Under the pieces are notes generated by a model, which ran no database searches, was not told the origin of the DNA, and saw only the letters and a list, made by a program, of their open reading frames with translations. The translations under genes were made by a program, and so were the position numbers. Below are positions 1 to 11,688 of a DNA stretch of 64,000 nucleotides, piece by piece; within the stretch, counting starts at the first letter, position 1; each line of letters begins with the position of its first letter. Origin of the DNA: Cloeon dipterum (Eukaryota > Arthropoda > Insecta > Ephemeroptera > Baetidae); NCBI RefSeq assembly GCF_949628265.1, contig NC_088787.1, positions 7,058,501 to 7,122,500 on the forward strand, read 5' to 3'.

Positions 1-3000
1 CACCAACATGGTGGCCAGGGCGACCAAGGGCAGCGCCGACCTCACCAGGAAGGAAATCAAGGAGGGCTGCCAGATACTTATGGAGAAGATAAAAAAGTTT
101 AAGCCCAAAATTGCCGTTTTCAACGGGAAGCTCATCTACGAGGTTTTCTCAGGGAAGAAAGACTTCCCTTTCGGCCGACAAGCCGACTTGGTCGAAGGCA
201 CAGAGACTGTGAGTTGATGAATTATTAACTTGGCACCAAAATGGACATTTTTAAAAATTATTTAGACAAAATAACCCATTTTTGAATGAGATTGAATGGG
301 TTTTTAGACGGTTGAAATTGCAAATTATAAATTTTCCCTAAAATTACTAAATGGGAGACAAGGTCAGAGGTGGAAAATAGTGTGCGGTTGACTTGTTTTT
401 TAGTAGTTTTAAAAAATCCCGCAAATATTAGTGTGCAAACCGAAGAAGCGTATGTAACTTTTGTTTAAGTTGAGATATCAACTTGTAACTTTCACCTGTT
501 ACTCTAACTTTTGATTTTCACAACTTTAACTTCAGGTAAAAAGTTGTTGGTCAATGGTCAAGGTCACTTTTTCAATCTTTTTACGGACTTCCGATTTTCC
601 GGGTGATAGCCTCCTTCGATTTTTCGAGTTGCAGAACTAAAATGAAGCTTTTTACTCACACGCACTCAGTATTTGCTCCTCAATAAAGGTTTGAATTCCG
701 TTTCAAAGGCGATCAACTGCGCACAACCTTTGGACATAAAATTTTATTTCAATAAATCGCCTCTCCAGTATTTTGCTAGTTCTATTCGCTAAATTTGGCG
801 AATCTATCAATTCTATTTTATTATTACATGCCAAGAATAAAAAAGTACACATCATCAAGTTCTGTAAACTTGGGCATTTTTTCTATTTTTATTTGCTAAT
901 AAAAATGACCTCTTTTTGTTCTTTGTAATCGGTAAATAATCCATCCTTGAAAAAATAATTTTATTTCATTAAAAAGGGTTAAAGGCGAAGATAAATATGC
1001 TAAACAAGTTTTTATTTCAATTTATCAGAGAAATTAATCTGAAAAGCTAAAAACGCCTATTTTTTTTATCTTGCATTTCAATTTTTTATGTAGAAGGAAA
1101 AGCGACAAAAGTGCCATGTGTGCCTAAGCTGCGAGATAAGAAATCGTTAGTAAAAATAATAAAATGTTTTTTAGTCTAGCCAGGAAAAGAAATTAATCGC
1201 AATTGCAGGTTAGATAAAAACGCTGGAAAGGAAATTCTGCATTGAATTGTGATATGATTAGGCTTCCTTTCTGATTATTAAACTATTTGCTCCAAATTCT
1301 TTCCTTAATGAAATCTTTTGCAGTGCTACTTACGTTAACTCTATCTCTAGATAAGATATTTTCTTTTAAATAAAAATAACTAATAATTTAGACCGTTGTT
1401 AGAAAGGCTGTGAAATTTAGACGGTTAAATTTGTTTTCTATGGGTTCAACCGTTGCAGGACTATAAAATGGCACGAATCATGCAATTTAAGCTATTTTAA
1501 ACCGCAGTTAAAACTGTTAAAAACCGTCTAAATTGGCTAAAAGCCAAGTGAAAGTGCATACTTGTTGCTTCGCACTTGGAAAATTGTCTCGTAGTTTATT
1601 TTTTTTATTTAATATTTTTCAGTTTTTTCAATCAACAAGAGTATTTTTTGCAATTTTTAGACCTGGTTAATAACCTCATTTTGGTTCTATTTTTTTTTAA
1701 TAGTTTACTTTCAAATTTTCCATCTAGGATTTTTTTAAATATTCTAACCAGGCATGATTAAATAAGGTTTAAATTAAATCATTCTCAAAAGAGAAAGAAA
1801 ATCAAAAATTTTGTTTTATTTGTTTCAATTTTTCTGTTTATACAGAATTAATTTAAAAAAACTCGTAATAATTTACTCAATTTTTTTACTTAGGTTCTTG
1901 CATTTGGTACAGTTCCCCGATTATCTTGAAATTCGAACAAAAACGTGAGATTTTTTTCAGTAAAAATGGGCCGAAACGATGTTAAAAAAAACATCTAGTT
2001 TGCTTATCAGGAAAAATAAATTGACGGCGTTTTTGCTCTTTTGTTGCAGTACATGTGGGTGATGCCGTCGTCCAGTGCGAGATGTGCTCAATTGCCGCGC
2101 GCGGCGGACAAGGTTCCGTTCTACGCGGCGCTGAAAAAGTTCCGGGACTACGTGAACGGCATCATGCCCGAGCTCGACGAGAGCGAGGTGGTGTTCAACG
2201 ACCCGAAACTGCGCAGCATCACCGAGAACGGCGAGACGAAGGAAGACTGCAAGGAGGGCGGCTTCTACGGCTACGGCCGGCTGCCCAACAACGGCGACCT
2301 CACCGACCTGAGCAACGTGAAGAGGGACGCCAACGGCGAGCCGGTGGTGAAGAAAAAACGCGGCCGGCCCAAGAAGATCAAGGGCGAGGACGGCGCCGAG
2401 GCGCCGCCGCCCAAGCCGCGCCCCCCGAAGCCGCCGCCGCAGACCGCGGCCAACGGCGAGGTGGTCAAGAAAAAGCGCGGCCGGCCCAAGAAGATCAAGG
2501 ACGGCGACCTCCAACAGCAGCAGCAGCAGCAACAACAACAACAGCAACAACAACAACAGCAGCAGCAGCAACAACAGCAGATGCAGCAGCACATGAGCAA
2601 CATGAACAACTGCTTCTCGCCGCCGCCGAACAACTTCCACCCCGGGCAGTTCAACCAGCAGTACAACCAGCAGGCCATGTACCAGCCGCAGCAGCCGCCG
2701 CAGCCGCAGCAGCAGCCGTCCCCCAACTCTGCTCAATACCACCAGCACCAGTCGCCGCCGCTGGCGCACCGCTTCACCAGCCAGTCGCCGCGGCCGAGTT
2801 CGCAGCAGCCGTTCACGCACTCGGACCTCTCCTCCGAGATCAGCGCCGCCATCAGCTCGGAGCACAACCTGGGCTCGCCGCCGCCCACCTCGCCCAGTTT
2901 GGGGCCGCCGGACTTCGAGCCGCCCACCAGCATGCCCGAGGAGAACAAGGAGGCCGGCGGGGGCGGCGCCGAGCAGCAGGGGGTGCCGTTCTCGAGTCCG

Positions 3001-3756
3001 ACGCCGCCGTCGAGCAACTCGGCCTCGCAGGACCAGTTGCAGCCGCCGCCGCAGTACCAAAACCAGCCGCCACCGCAGCAGCAGCAGCAGCAGCAGTATC
3101 CGTGCTCTGCGGTGGTGAACACGCCGGCGTCGACGCCGCAGGACGTGGCCTCCAAGAGTCTGTCGGGCCTCGAGTCCCTGGTGGACCAGATCCCGAGCAT
3201 CACGGACGCGCCGCAGCACCCCGAGACGCCGAGCTCGAGCGGGGCGTTCGAGCCGGTGGGCGGCGGTGGCGCCTACGACGACAACCCGAGCAACTACGCG
3301 GCCTACTCGCCGGCCTACAACGCCGCGGCCTACTCGGCGGCCGCCAGTACAAACTACAACTTCTCGGTGTCGTCGCTGGCCAACAGCCTCACGCCGCCCG
3401 TGTCCTCGGCCGCCGCCGCCGACCTCAACTCGTCCTTCTCGGTGTCTAGTCTGGCCTCCAACTACAACCCCCACCACCCGGCGGCCAACCCCCAGGGCTA
3501 CCCCCAGAGCTACATGATGGGCCAGCAGAGCATGTTCCCGACGCCCATGCCCTACCCCTACGGCCAGTACCCGTCGGCGGCCGCCGGCTACCCCTACTCG
3601 TCCTCCACCATCCACATGCCGTCGCCCAACTACCCCTACCCCTACAACAACGGCCACTACCACCAGCCGGCCGCCGCCACCGCCGGCTACCTGCAGAACC
3701 ACGTGCTAGACAGGATAAAGCAGGACCGCATGGACATTGGCTTCGGCGGCTTCTGA
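1..3756 (+). CDS. TDG: Thymine DNA glycosylase (TDG), 3' part; exons <1-208 and 2050-3756
   Basis: TDG removes thymine or uracil from G:T and G:U mismatches, and oxidised 5-methylcytosine, in the nucleus. The first exon reads TNMVARATKGSADL and then KIAVFNGKLIYEVF, the conserved TDG core. It ends in phase 0 at 208 before GTGAGT. The next exon begins at 2050 after TTGTTGCAG with YMWVMPSSSARCAQLPRA, which contains the family's second motif, MPSSSAR. The N-terminus and the catalytic GINPG motif lie left of the window. After the core comes a tail of roughly 500 residues: two AT-hooks (KKKRGRPKKIK, near 2350-2382 and 2464-2500), a run of 23 Gln (2512-2580), then Pro/Gln/Ser/Tyr-rich low-complexity sequence ending in DIGFGGF. 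Vertebrate TDG is much shorter here; long tails occur in insects. TGA is at 3754. The family call is very secure; the tail's function is unknown. Confidence 0.95.
1414..1534. repeat. Short inverted repeat in the TDG intron
   Basis: AATTTAGACGGTTAAA at 1414-1429 is mirrored by TTAAAAACCGTCTAAATT at 1517-1534. Related TTTAGACGGTTG sequence occurs near 303. It could fold into a hairpin and may be a degraded MITE. The rest of the intron (209-2049) is AT-rich with nothing recognisable. Confidence 0.5.
2512..2580 (+). repeat. CAG/CAA repeat encoding polyglutamine in TDG
   Basis: Twenty-three consecutive Gln codons, CAG and CAA mixed, followed by Met-Gln-Gln-His. The CAA interruptions should make the tract more stable than pure CAG. 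It follows the second AT-hook directly. Confidence 0.95.
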
Positions 3757-6700
3757 TAAACGCTCACTCCCCTAAAACTAGAAAATAATTGTAACTCAAC
3801 ATACGTGTGCCCACCCCCACCCCCGAACCCGTACCCACAACACGACGCCCTTCCCTCTGTGTCCGCGGAACTCGGAAGAGACGAGTGCGTTGGCGAGTTT
3901 TCTACTCCCATCTCGGAAAAAATCAAAAGGAAAATAAATTTTTTAATTTTAAGTTCATCATCACACAAGATCAGATTTTGCCGTTTTTCGCTCTGCTTTC
4001 ATTTTTCATTTCTCCTGCTGCTGCCGCTTCATGTTGAAAATTGAAATACAGGGTATATGTGAGAGTGTTGATCGCATATTTTTGACGTACGATGAGACAC
4101 ACGTAATTACACGTACACACACATGAAAAACAGACACAACTCGTTGTAAATACTACGATTAAAACGATGCGCGTTCGTAAGATTGTAGGTTTTAGCGTTA
4201 TAAATATATATCTTATAAAATGAAAGAAAGAAAGGAAGAAAGAGGACGGGAGCCAAGTTGCAATTTTTCCCTTCGCACACGCAGGCGGAGCTAGGAATTG
4301 ATCAGACACGTTGTTGACTGTGCGCGGCCGCCGGCAAAAACATTTCGATTCGAGTGCGCGTTTATTGAATCTTAACAATAATAATTTAGAGATACAGAGG
4401 ATCTCAGCTATATTGAAAGGATTTTTATATAAAACGAATAACTACTTTTTCGCTCTTGCAAAATGTATATTTCTGCGTGTGTTTGTATACGCCGTTTTTT
4501 CTCGTCTCATTTTCTCAGAAAACGCTCGCATCCGATATACGTAATTCAAAGAGGTGCAACAACTCAATAATTTGAAAGAAAGAAAGAAACAAACGATTGA
4601 AGACATATGCTTCCTGTTTTTACCGCGCGTTATTAAAGGCTGATTCGGAATGAAATAATATACTTACGCCAGGAATTGATACTGTCTGTGACTCTCGATA
4701 TCAGCCGTTAATAATCAATTGGAGAACAAGTGTTTTTAGTGCAATAGGTGAAACAAATATGTGATCTGTTTTAATTATGATAAGTCTTTCTTGACACCCT
4801 CGGCGACGTGCGCGGTTCTCCTCAAAAATTGTTCGGGAAAGGCGCCTGAAGGCGGGAACGGATGGGAAAACCGTCACTTGTCTCATTTTTGCTAATCGTC
4901 CAAATCTGAATTTATTAATTTGTTCACTGACTGATTTAAAAATTTTTAAACTTTGGGAATAAAAAGAAAAGGACGGTAGAGCCATCTCTTAATTTATTTT
5001 TTTTTTTCATTTTAAACCAATCCAAATTTTTAATTTATCAAGTCTACAATTTTTTTGTTTATTGACAACTAAAGATTTTCCCTACGATTCTCGTCCGAAA
5101 AACCCGCACGGCAACCAGAGGCGCTCTTTTATTCTCTATATACATAATTATTCTTGTTACACGCCCAGTGCTGAGTGTTTGGCCCCCGGCGACCCCCAAT
5201 AGGGGCTGCGTGCCCCCGGTGGGGGCTCGGCCGGAGATTTTTGGTTCTTGCCGTCAGAGTTGCTTGCTTGCAATACACCGTCCATAATTTACGAACTGCT
5301 GCTGCCATAATTAATACGCTGTTATATTTCGCGACGTTTGTTACTCATCTTCAGTTCGAGGGGCTAATTAAAAAACCGTTTCTTCTTGTTCCTGCTGCGC
5401 ATCTCTCCGGTTTCTGTTCTCGCCGGCAGGCGAATCGCTGGATCGCTGGCTTCTCTCGACACTAAAACGCACGCAAGTGAAACAAAAATATATACGTACT
5501 CTCTCACGGTCAGCGTGAATTGTTTTTTGGTAACTGCCGCAGAAAATTGTAATTACCACCGCCCGTTCTGCGCCCTGCTCGCGACACTCTGGTTTCTGGT
5601 TTCTTGTTTCGTTTGTTAAAAAATTTTACTTTCTTTTTTTTAATTTTCAAATCTGCTTAAATTTTGTCAAAAATGTTTAATTCATTTAAAAATTTACAAA
5701 TTTTTGCTCAAGCAACTGCCAGAATACGTCTTTTTGCAGTCATAATTTCTCTCATCAGACTAAAATTAAGGCCCATGCAAAGAAAGCAATACAGAGAATT
5801 TTCCTCGGTATTCATAAAATTTTGTAAAACTTTAGTGTCGCGTTGGGGGCGGCGAAATCTGCGAGTAATTATACATTCACTCTGTTCAAGCAACGTGAAA
5901 AACAAGGACTGATGTACACTTATGATTAAAATGTACTTACCTACTCAATGATTGTGTGAAAATTAGTTGGAGAAATGCGTGCAATCGCGCGAATGCTTAT
6001 TTTTTACTGCGTGTAGACACAGACGGTTATAAAAATCTCGGTACAAATAAATCATCTCTCAATACACACACACACACACACCCACACACACAAATCCTTC
6101 GCGATCACGCTGCTGAACAAAATAAAATAACAAAAATGAAGGAACACAACACACGCGATGGTGGTTACTGCGCAGAAATAATCTCTTACTGTGAATCCCC
6201 GTTGAATGTTAATAATTACCACTTAAGGAACTTACACGCTCTTTATAAGCAAATTAAATGAGATTGAGAGGGCGAGAGCGACGACACTCGTTTATTAGTT
6301 TGTTATAACTGCGAATGGTGTGTTGAGAATGTGTGAAATGAAAATACCTCCGCTGCTGTATAAAAATTACAATTATTATTATTATCTATATTTACATAGC
6401 GAACTAACGCGCGCGCGCAGAAGAGAACGAATGGATAAATTAACACCTCATCACACGAACAAACAAAGAAACAAACAAACACACACACGTTTTCACATAA
6501 ACAAACACACACCGCTCTTTTTATATTAAAAAAAGAAGTAATATTTTGCATCTCTATGTTTTTTCGGAGATATGCGATGGAAGAAAAGAGAACACGGTCA
6601 CACACCTTGTTGTTTCTTCACGCATTACTACTTATTATAATTATTATCATGTATAAAATTAGGGTAATGTTCATTAAATTTGTTATTTAGGATATTCTAT

Positions 6701-8101
6701 AAATCTTCAACACGATGGAAACACACAAACTCGAACAAATAAAAACACAAAATAGCGATTTTGAAGAGATGATGCGATTCGTGCGATTTTTGCGGATAAC
6801 ACTGGAATAAGTAATTGAATATGTGTTGTGATGGAATATAAATGTGTTCCTAAGTAAAATCAATAAAAAAAGCTGTAAAACAGTTGCAAGCAGATGCATT
6901 TTATTCTTCCTTCATTTCCACCCTCGCTCTTTCTCTCGCTCGCCTCTGCACGTGTGGGCGTGTTGCACATGCGCACATTTTTTTCAATGAATTCATTGAT
7001 TTTTGCGAAAGCAGTACATACGCGCAGAATGAATATTATACGACTGCATGAGAATTGCTGCGAGCAAGCTGACTCTCATCTCGCCCTCGCACCATCCCAC
7101 AATGATGCACCTTTCTAGATGACCTCACTGTCTAAAAATTCATAATTTGAAAAAAAAACACCTGATGAAAGAGGGGAAAATGTTTCATGTACAAAAACTC
7201 ATTAAATCATTAATTAAAATAAGAAAGTATATTTTATTCCTCATTATATAACACAATCATCGTCATTTTATGGCACTAAATATTTATTCCTGAAGGAGAT
7301 CCACATTAATATTTTTTTGCAGGAAGAAAACGAATTTCCTGCCTCTATATTTGTCTGCAGATCTGGCAAGAGGTTTTAATTAACAAAATTTGTATGCGAT
7401 TTAACACCAAATAATTTTTTCATTTTAATTCGAAAAGATGCTTTTTTAAATATTAAATCATTTTTATACTAATTTCTTCTTTTGTATAAAAACTTGGAAA
7501 TTTAAAAAATGATATTCAAAAGTGTCTCATATTTTTACCAAAGATTTACCAAAAGATTTAAATAAAAATCGGCAATTTACGATAGATAGAGAACATCCGT
7601 CACTTAGTGAAAATTGTCGAGTTTTTCTTTTGTTTAATTGAACAAAGTATTTTATAAATAGCCCATTTGGCCTAATCGTAAAGATTTATAATTCTTATGT
7701 GCGCAGGAAGGTCTGGAAAACTTATTTTTGTGTTTCCAATATATTAAATAAAAATCAATGGTGAGGAAAAACGGTTGGAGCTTCAAAGCCCTTGCAAATT
7801 TGTTTCTTCAAATTAAATTATTTAAATTTGATTCATAACCACGCCAGTGTTGTTTGGATAACAAAATTCTACACTTACTTAAATCTAACTAGTTTGAACT
7901 ATCAAATACCCGATGTTATGGCAGAGAGATACAAACCATCTCCCCTGTTCTCTGCTTGGCCAAAATAATCAAGCAAAAATATTTATTATAAATTTAATCA
8001 AGCAAAGAGCACGCGCGTCTTTTGCTCCGTTCAGAAGGAGCAAATGCCTTCCGTAAGAGTAAATCTTCTATAAATATACTCTCTTGCCACGCAATGCTGG
8101 A
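3757..8101. other. TDG 3' flank / intergenic, no gene seen
   Basis: AT-rich sequence with short open frames that look like chance. It holds a CA-rich microsatellite near 6063-6090 and AC/CAAA-rich stretches near 6460-6510. Part is probably TDG 3'UTR. On the minus strand a poly(A)-type hexamer (TTTATT on +, 7982-7987) lies about 115 nt past the stop of the next gene and probably ends its transcript. Confidence 0.5.
3933..3938 (+). terminator. Candidate poly(A) signal for TDG
   Basis: This is the first AATAAA downstream of the TDG stop, about 177 nt after it. Another lies at 6862-6867, so a long 3'UTR is also possible. No transcript evidence is available. Confidence 0.35.
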
Positions 8102-11100
8102 TCAGGAAGGCGACCTTTTCAGCTCGACCCTGAGTTTGGCGAGCAGCACCTCGAACTGCATGAAGAGCGACTCGACGGAAGTGTAGCTGGTCCAGCCGGG
8201 CGCCAGTCGCTGCATGTCGACGCCGCCGCCGCGCTTGATCAGCTCGTGGCTCGGGTCATGCAGCTCAGGGCACAGCACTTTCAGGGTCGGCGGCGAGTAC
8301 GGGAATTCACTCGTGAAACACAGTTCCAGCAGCAAGTGGTCCATGCCCATCAGGTACATTTGCTGGAAAAGACAAAAATTTTTGAGAAAAGCCACAATTT
8401 CCTTATTTAAAAATATACTTGAAATATAAATTTTTAAACAGTTTATTTATCGCATATATTTTTTGTTAATTGAACGATAGATTGTTAACGCAGAAATCAA
8501 CTTTGTGATTTGGAGTTAAGAAAATTATTCAAAAGAACATAGGTGCGTTTGTATCTTATATTTAATTATTATAGTTTTAAATAAATTATTCAAGTCTCAT
8601 CAAGATGAAATTAAATATTAAAATCACACAAAAACTAATGCAAATTAAAAATAATGGAATTTTTCCTTCAAAATTATTTGTGGTTTAATTCACTAGTTGC
8701 ATAAACCCTAAGTGTTCGAAGCCGCCAACAGATGGCGCCACCGTAGACTTTCGATTTTAAGGCACTTCCGCTGCGATTTCAGACTCAATCTAGCTACTGT
8801 GCATTCTTAAATTAATTTGCTATTTTTTGACGTGCTGAAAACCAAAATCGGTTCAGCCAATCGCCGTAGAATCGTGAAAAACTATTTTTTGAAATAAAAA
8901 AATCTTTTCCAACGTTTCTACGACGAATGGCTGAACCGATTTTGGTTTTCAGGGCGTCAAAAAAAGAAAATTAATTGAAGAATTCAAAATAGCTAGATTG
9001 AGTCTGAAATCGCAGCGAAAATGCCTTAAAATCGCTTAAAACAAAATTTTTAAGAAAGTCTGTGGTTGCGCTATCTGTTGGCGGCTTTAATAACTAAAGG
9101 TTTATGCAACTGGTCAATTTTTTATTAAAAACAAAATTAATTTTACTGACGATTTTTTATTCATGATCTCTGCATCAAATACTTGACATAAACTTCTCTT
9201 GAAACTCAATAATTTGATTCAGTTGCCATCATTTAGTTCTATAAGTTATCCACCAGGATATCCCAGCATTTTTAACAGTTTTCGTTTGGTTATTAATATA
9301 AGGCTGTAATGTTTTTTAACATTTTAAAAAAATTGACATATTTGTCTAAACTACATGGATCTAATAACGACTTTGCTAATTTAACATGATTTCAATTAAA
9401 TTTAATCAAGTCACAAAAATAAAAATTAAATTAATGAAGAGGATGAACAGTAAAAAATGTTATAATATATTTAAATTAGGAGTTTTTATAATTTTCTCTC
9501 GCAACTTAATTTCCCTCACCTGGCAGAGTTCCGAGTCGGAATCAACGTGGTACATCTCGACCTCCCAGGTGGCGAGGTCGTTGTCCCTGAGCTGGAGCCC
9601 GATGCGCAGGTGGACGGACGCCTGCAGCGCGGTCAGCTCCTTGATGATGCGCCTCAGCCTGGCCACCATGACGTTGTTCTCGTTGGAGGCGCCCGGCACG
9701 ATCGGACTGATGCGTTTGATCCGCTTCGGAGGGCTGCTCCCCGTGGACGACGCGCTGCTCGAGCAGGACGACGAGCACGAGATTGCGTTGCTCGATGGGC
9801 CGCTGATTTTGATCATGATTCGCTCCGATTTCTCTGCAGAAATTTTTTAATTTAGATAAAAATTCTGCAATTTATTTTTATAGAGTAAAATTAGTTGATT
9901 GGATGAAGGAGAAACGATTTTTTCTGAGCAGTTTGAAACCATAATCTAAATGGAATAAATTTCCGAACTCAAAAATGCTTTCAAATTGAAAAAATATGGG
10001 CAAAAAATTTTTATTGGTGTCGTGTTTTCCTTTTCTCCTAAATTAAAGCCTCAAAAATGTTTCTAAATATGAAAAACGTTGGGTTTCTTATCTAATTTTA
10101 CGACCTATTTTGTTTATTTCATTTTATTTTATTTGAAGACAAAAAAGACTGCGTTATTTATTTTCCAAGTCATGAAGTTCTTTTTCAATTGAAAATTCAT
10201 TGAATTAATTGTAGCTAAAAGGGTGAAATTGCATGCTTTTTGCTAATTATTTACAAATCATAACAATCAAATCGTATTTAAAAATGACTCTCCATCCTTA
10301 ATTTATTTTTATTCTTTAAAATTATGTAGAAATTCCAATTTAACTACTTGCAATAGAATTTTAAATCTAAGCTTTGGCCAGAAAAATGATTTTATCCTTT
10401 TCAACTTGTTAAAATCTTCTTATTTACTTTTAAAAATATTAAAAGTAACAAGTAGTTAGCGCAATTGAGCCTTTCATTTGGCGGAAATTGACCAAAATAG
10501 TCAAATATAAGCAACGGCGCTGGCAAAACCGCAAAAAAAGTCTGGGTCTCAGGTCGCGCGACCTGAGGAAGATCGGTGAAAGGCTCAAATCGTCGCCTAA
10601 TATCGCCTAATGTGCTTGAAATTATTGAAAAAGCATGTAAACCCGGCATAGGAGTAGATCTCAGGTCGGGGCACCCTGAAAAAGGTCGTCAAAGTGTCTC
10701 AGGTCAAAGCCCTGCCAAAGACCTGTCCGGTGAAGGGTCGTAGTCGACGATCGGACAAACGGTCGAATTAATACAAAAATAAAACCGTGTTTTTTTTGTA
10801 AATTTGGCCGCAAAATTTTCGTTAAAATTCGAAAAATTGCCCGATTTTGAAAAACCACAGGTGGACGTGCCCTAACAAACATTGATTATAATTATATGTT
10901 TAATAAAAAATTCTTTCATCTTATTCAAATATTCTTTTATATGTATATTGTGTTTTGATCTAATTTAATTTATAGACATAAAATATTTTGAATTACTTTA
11001 TAATGGTAATTAAAAGAAACTTGAACGGATTATCCAGCCGCAATCTTGAAAATCAATTAAATAAATATATACATAATTTAATAATAATTAATAATTTATT

Positions 11101-11688
11101 TAATTTGTATTAATTTTTGCGCTTCTAATTTCCCAAGCTATTTTAAAACCAAATTTAATTTTCGAAAATGGTGTTTGCAAAGGCCGCGAGAGTGTATGAG
11201 TGAGCGGTTGTATCGATTCGCACACGCAAAATGCAGTGCATGCACAGTGTGTTGGGGTTGGGGGCCGATTGAATTTTCGCACGCTCGCTTCCATTCCAAT
11301 TAATAGAGAGGAAAGGCGGCGGCCGTCTCTCGGTTTCCTGAATTACTGCGCATCTATCAATAAAGCGCTCTCGCTGCTGCCTGCCAGCAATACATAGTAG
11401 AAGCTCTGTTGCGCACGCTGCGAAATCTAATTGGCTATATATGTACGTGCGAGCGAGAATTGCGAAAAGCGGCGCAAAAATCGCAGCTGACTCTTCACTA
11501 AAATGGGGCGCAATTTTTTTTATCTCGCGAGTGGGGAAATTAATAATAAGGTGAGGCGAGCAGAATAGAATTATTTGCATACCTTCCGGCGGCAGGACCT
11601 TCCGGTAGACGGCCTCCTCGTTGTTGCTGAAGTTGAGCACGGCGGCGATGTCCTCCTTGCTCTCCACTTTTCCAAGAACTTTGCCCAT
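8102..11688 (-). CDS. UBE2Q-like ubiquitin-conjugating-fold protein lacking the catalytic cysteine
   Basis: A complete three-exon gene of 226 residues: exons 11583-11688, 9520-9833 and 8102-8362, with phases 1 and 0 that join cleanly. The first 80 or so residues are Ser-rich (SSSCSSSASSTGSSPPKR). The UBC domain follows: RLRRIIKELTAL, then LATWEVEMYHVDSDSELC (compare DWHVKLHKVDxDSxL in the E2Q family), LLLELCFTSEFPYSPPTLKV and GWTSYTSVESLFMQF. In E2Q enzymes the active site reads GGAxCMELL; here the aligned segment reads GGGVDMQRL, with Asp189 where Cys should be. No other Cys lies in that loop. Closest known relatives are UBE2Q1/2, UBE2QL1 and fly E2Q-like proteins. It may act as a non-catalytic E2 variant. 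The fold call is good; the lack of activity is inferred. Confidence 0.8.
8692..9114. mobile_element. Foldback MITE (family A), full copy
   Basis: About 423 bp, almost entirely palindromic. The left end reads TAGTTGCATAAACCC and the right end GGTTTATGCAACTGG. Each arm has a GCCGCCAACAGATGGCGC-type block, then GACTCAATCTAGCTA, and the centre holds AACCGATTTTGG and its complement. It lies in intron 2 of the E2Q-like gene. No ORF is present. Further copies or pieces lie at 16492, 27880, 32595, 35563, 46128 and 58057. Confidence 0.85.
10480..10870. repeat. Dispersed repeat (family E) copy
   Basis: It contains two related units, near 10545 and 10660, of the form TCAGGTCGGGGCACCCTGAA then AAGGTCG. 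Similar units recur in the GC-rich block at 46.4-47.6 kb and, inverted, at 19.5-20.7 kb. It is noncoding and lies in intron 1 of the E2Q-like gene. Confidence 0.55.

Noticed and set aside
1442-1465. GGGTTCAACC resembling a tRNA box B
   Set aside because: No matching box A or acceptor stem at the right spacing. No tRNA gene could be supported anywhere in the window.
1957-3702. Long minus-strand open frame opposite the TDG exon (581 codons)
   Set aside because: It is the antisense shadow of a GC-rich, repeat-coding exon. The translation is Arg/Val/Leu low complexity with no domain, while the plus strand carries clear TDG motifs.
6063-6090. Possible CRISPR-like or regulatory CA array
   Set aside because: It is a simple CA microsatellite; spacers and repeats of a CRISPR array are absent and the DNA is eukaryotic.
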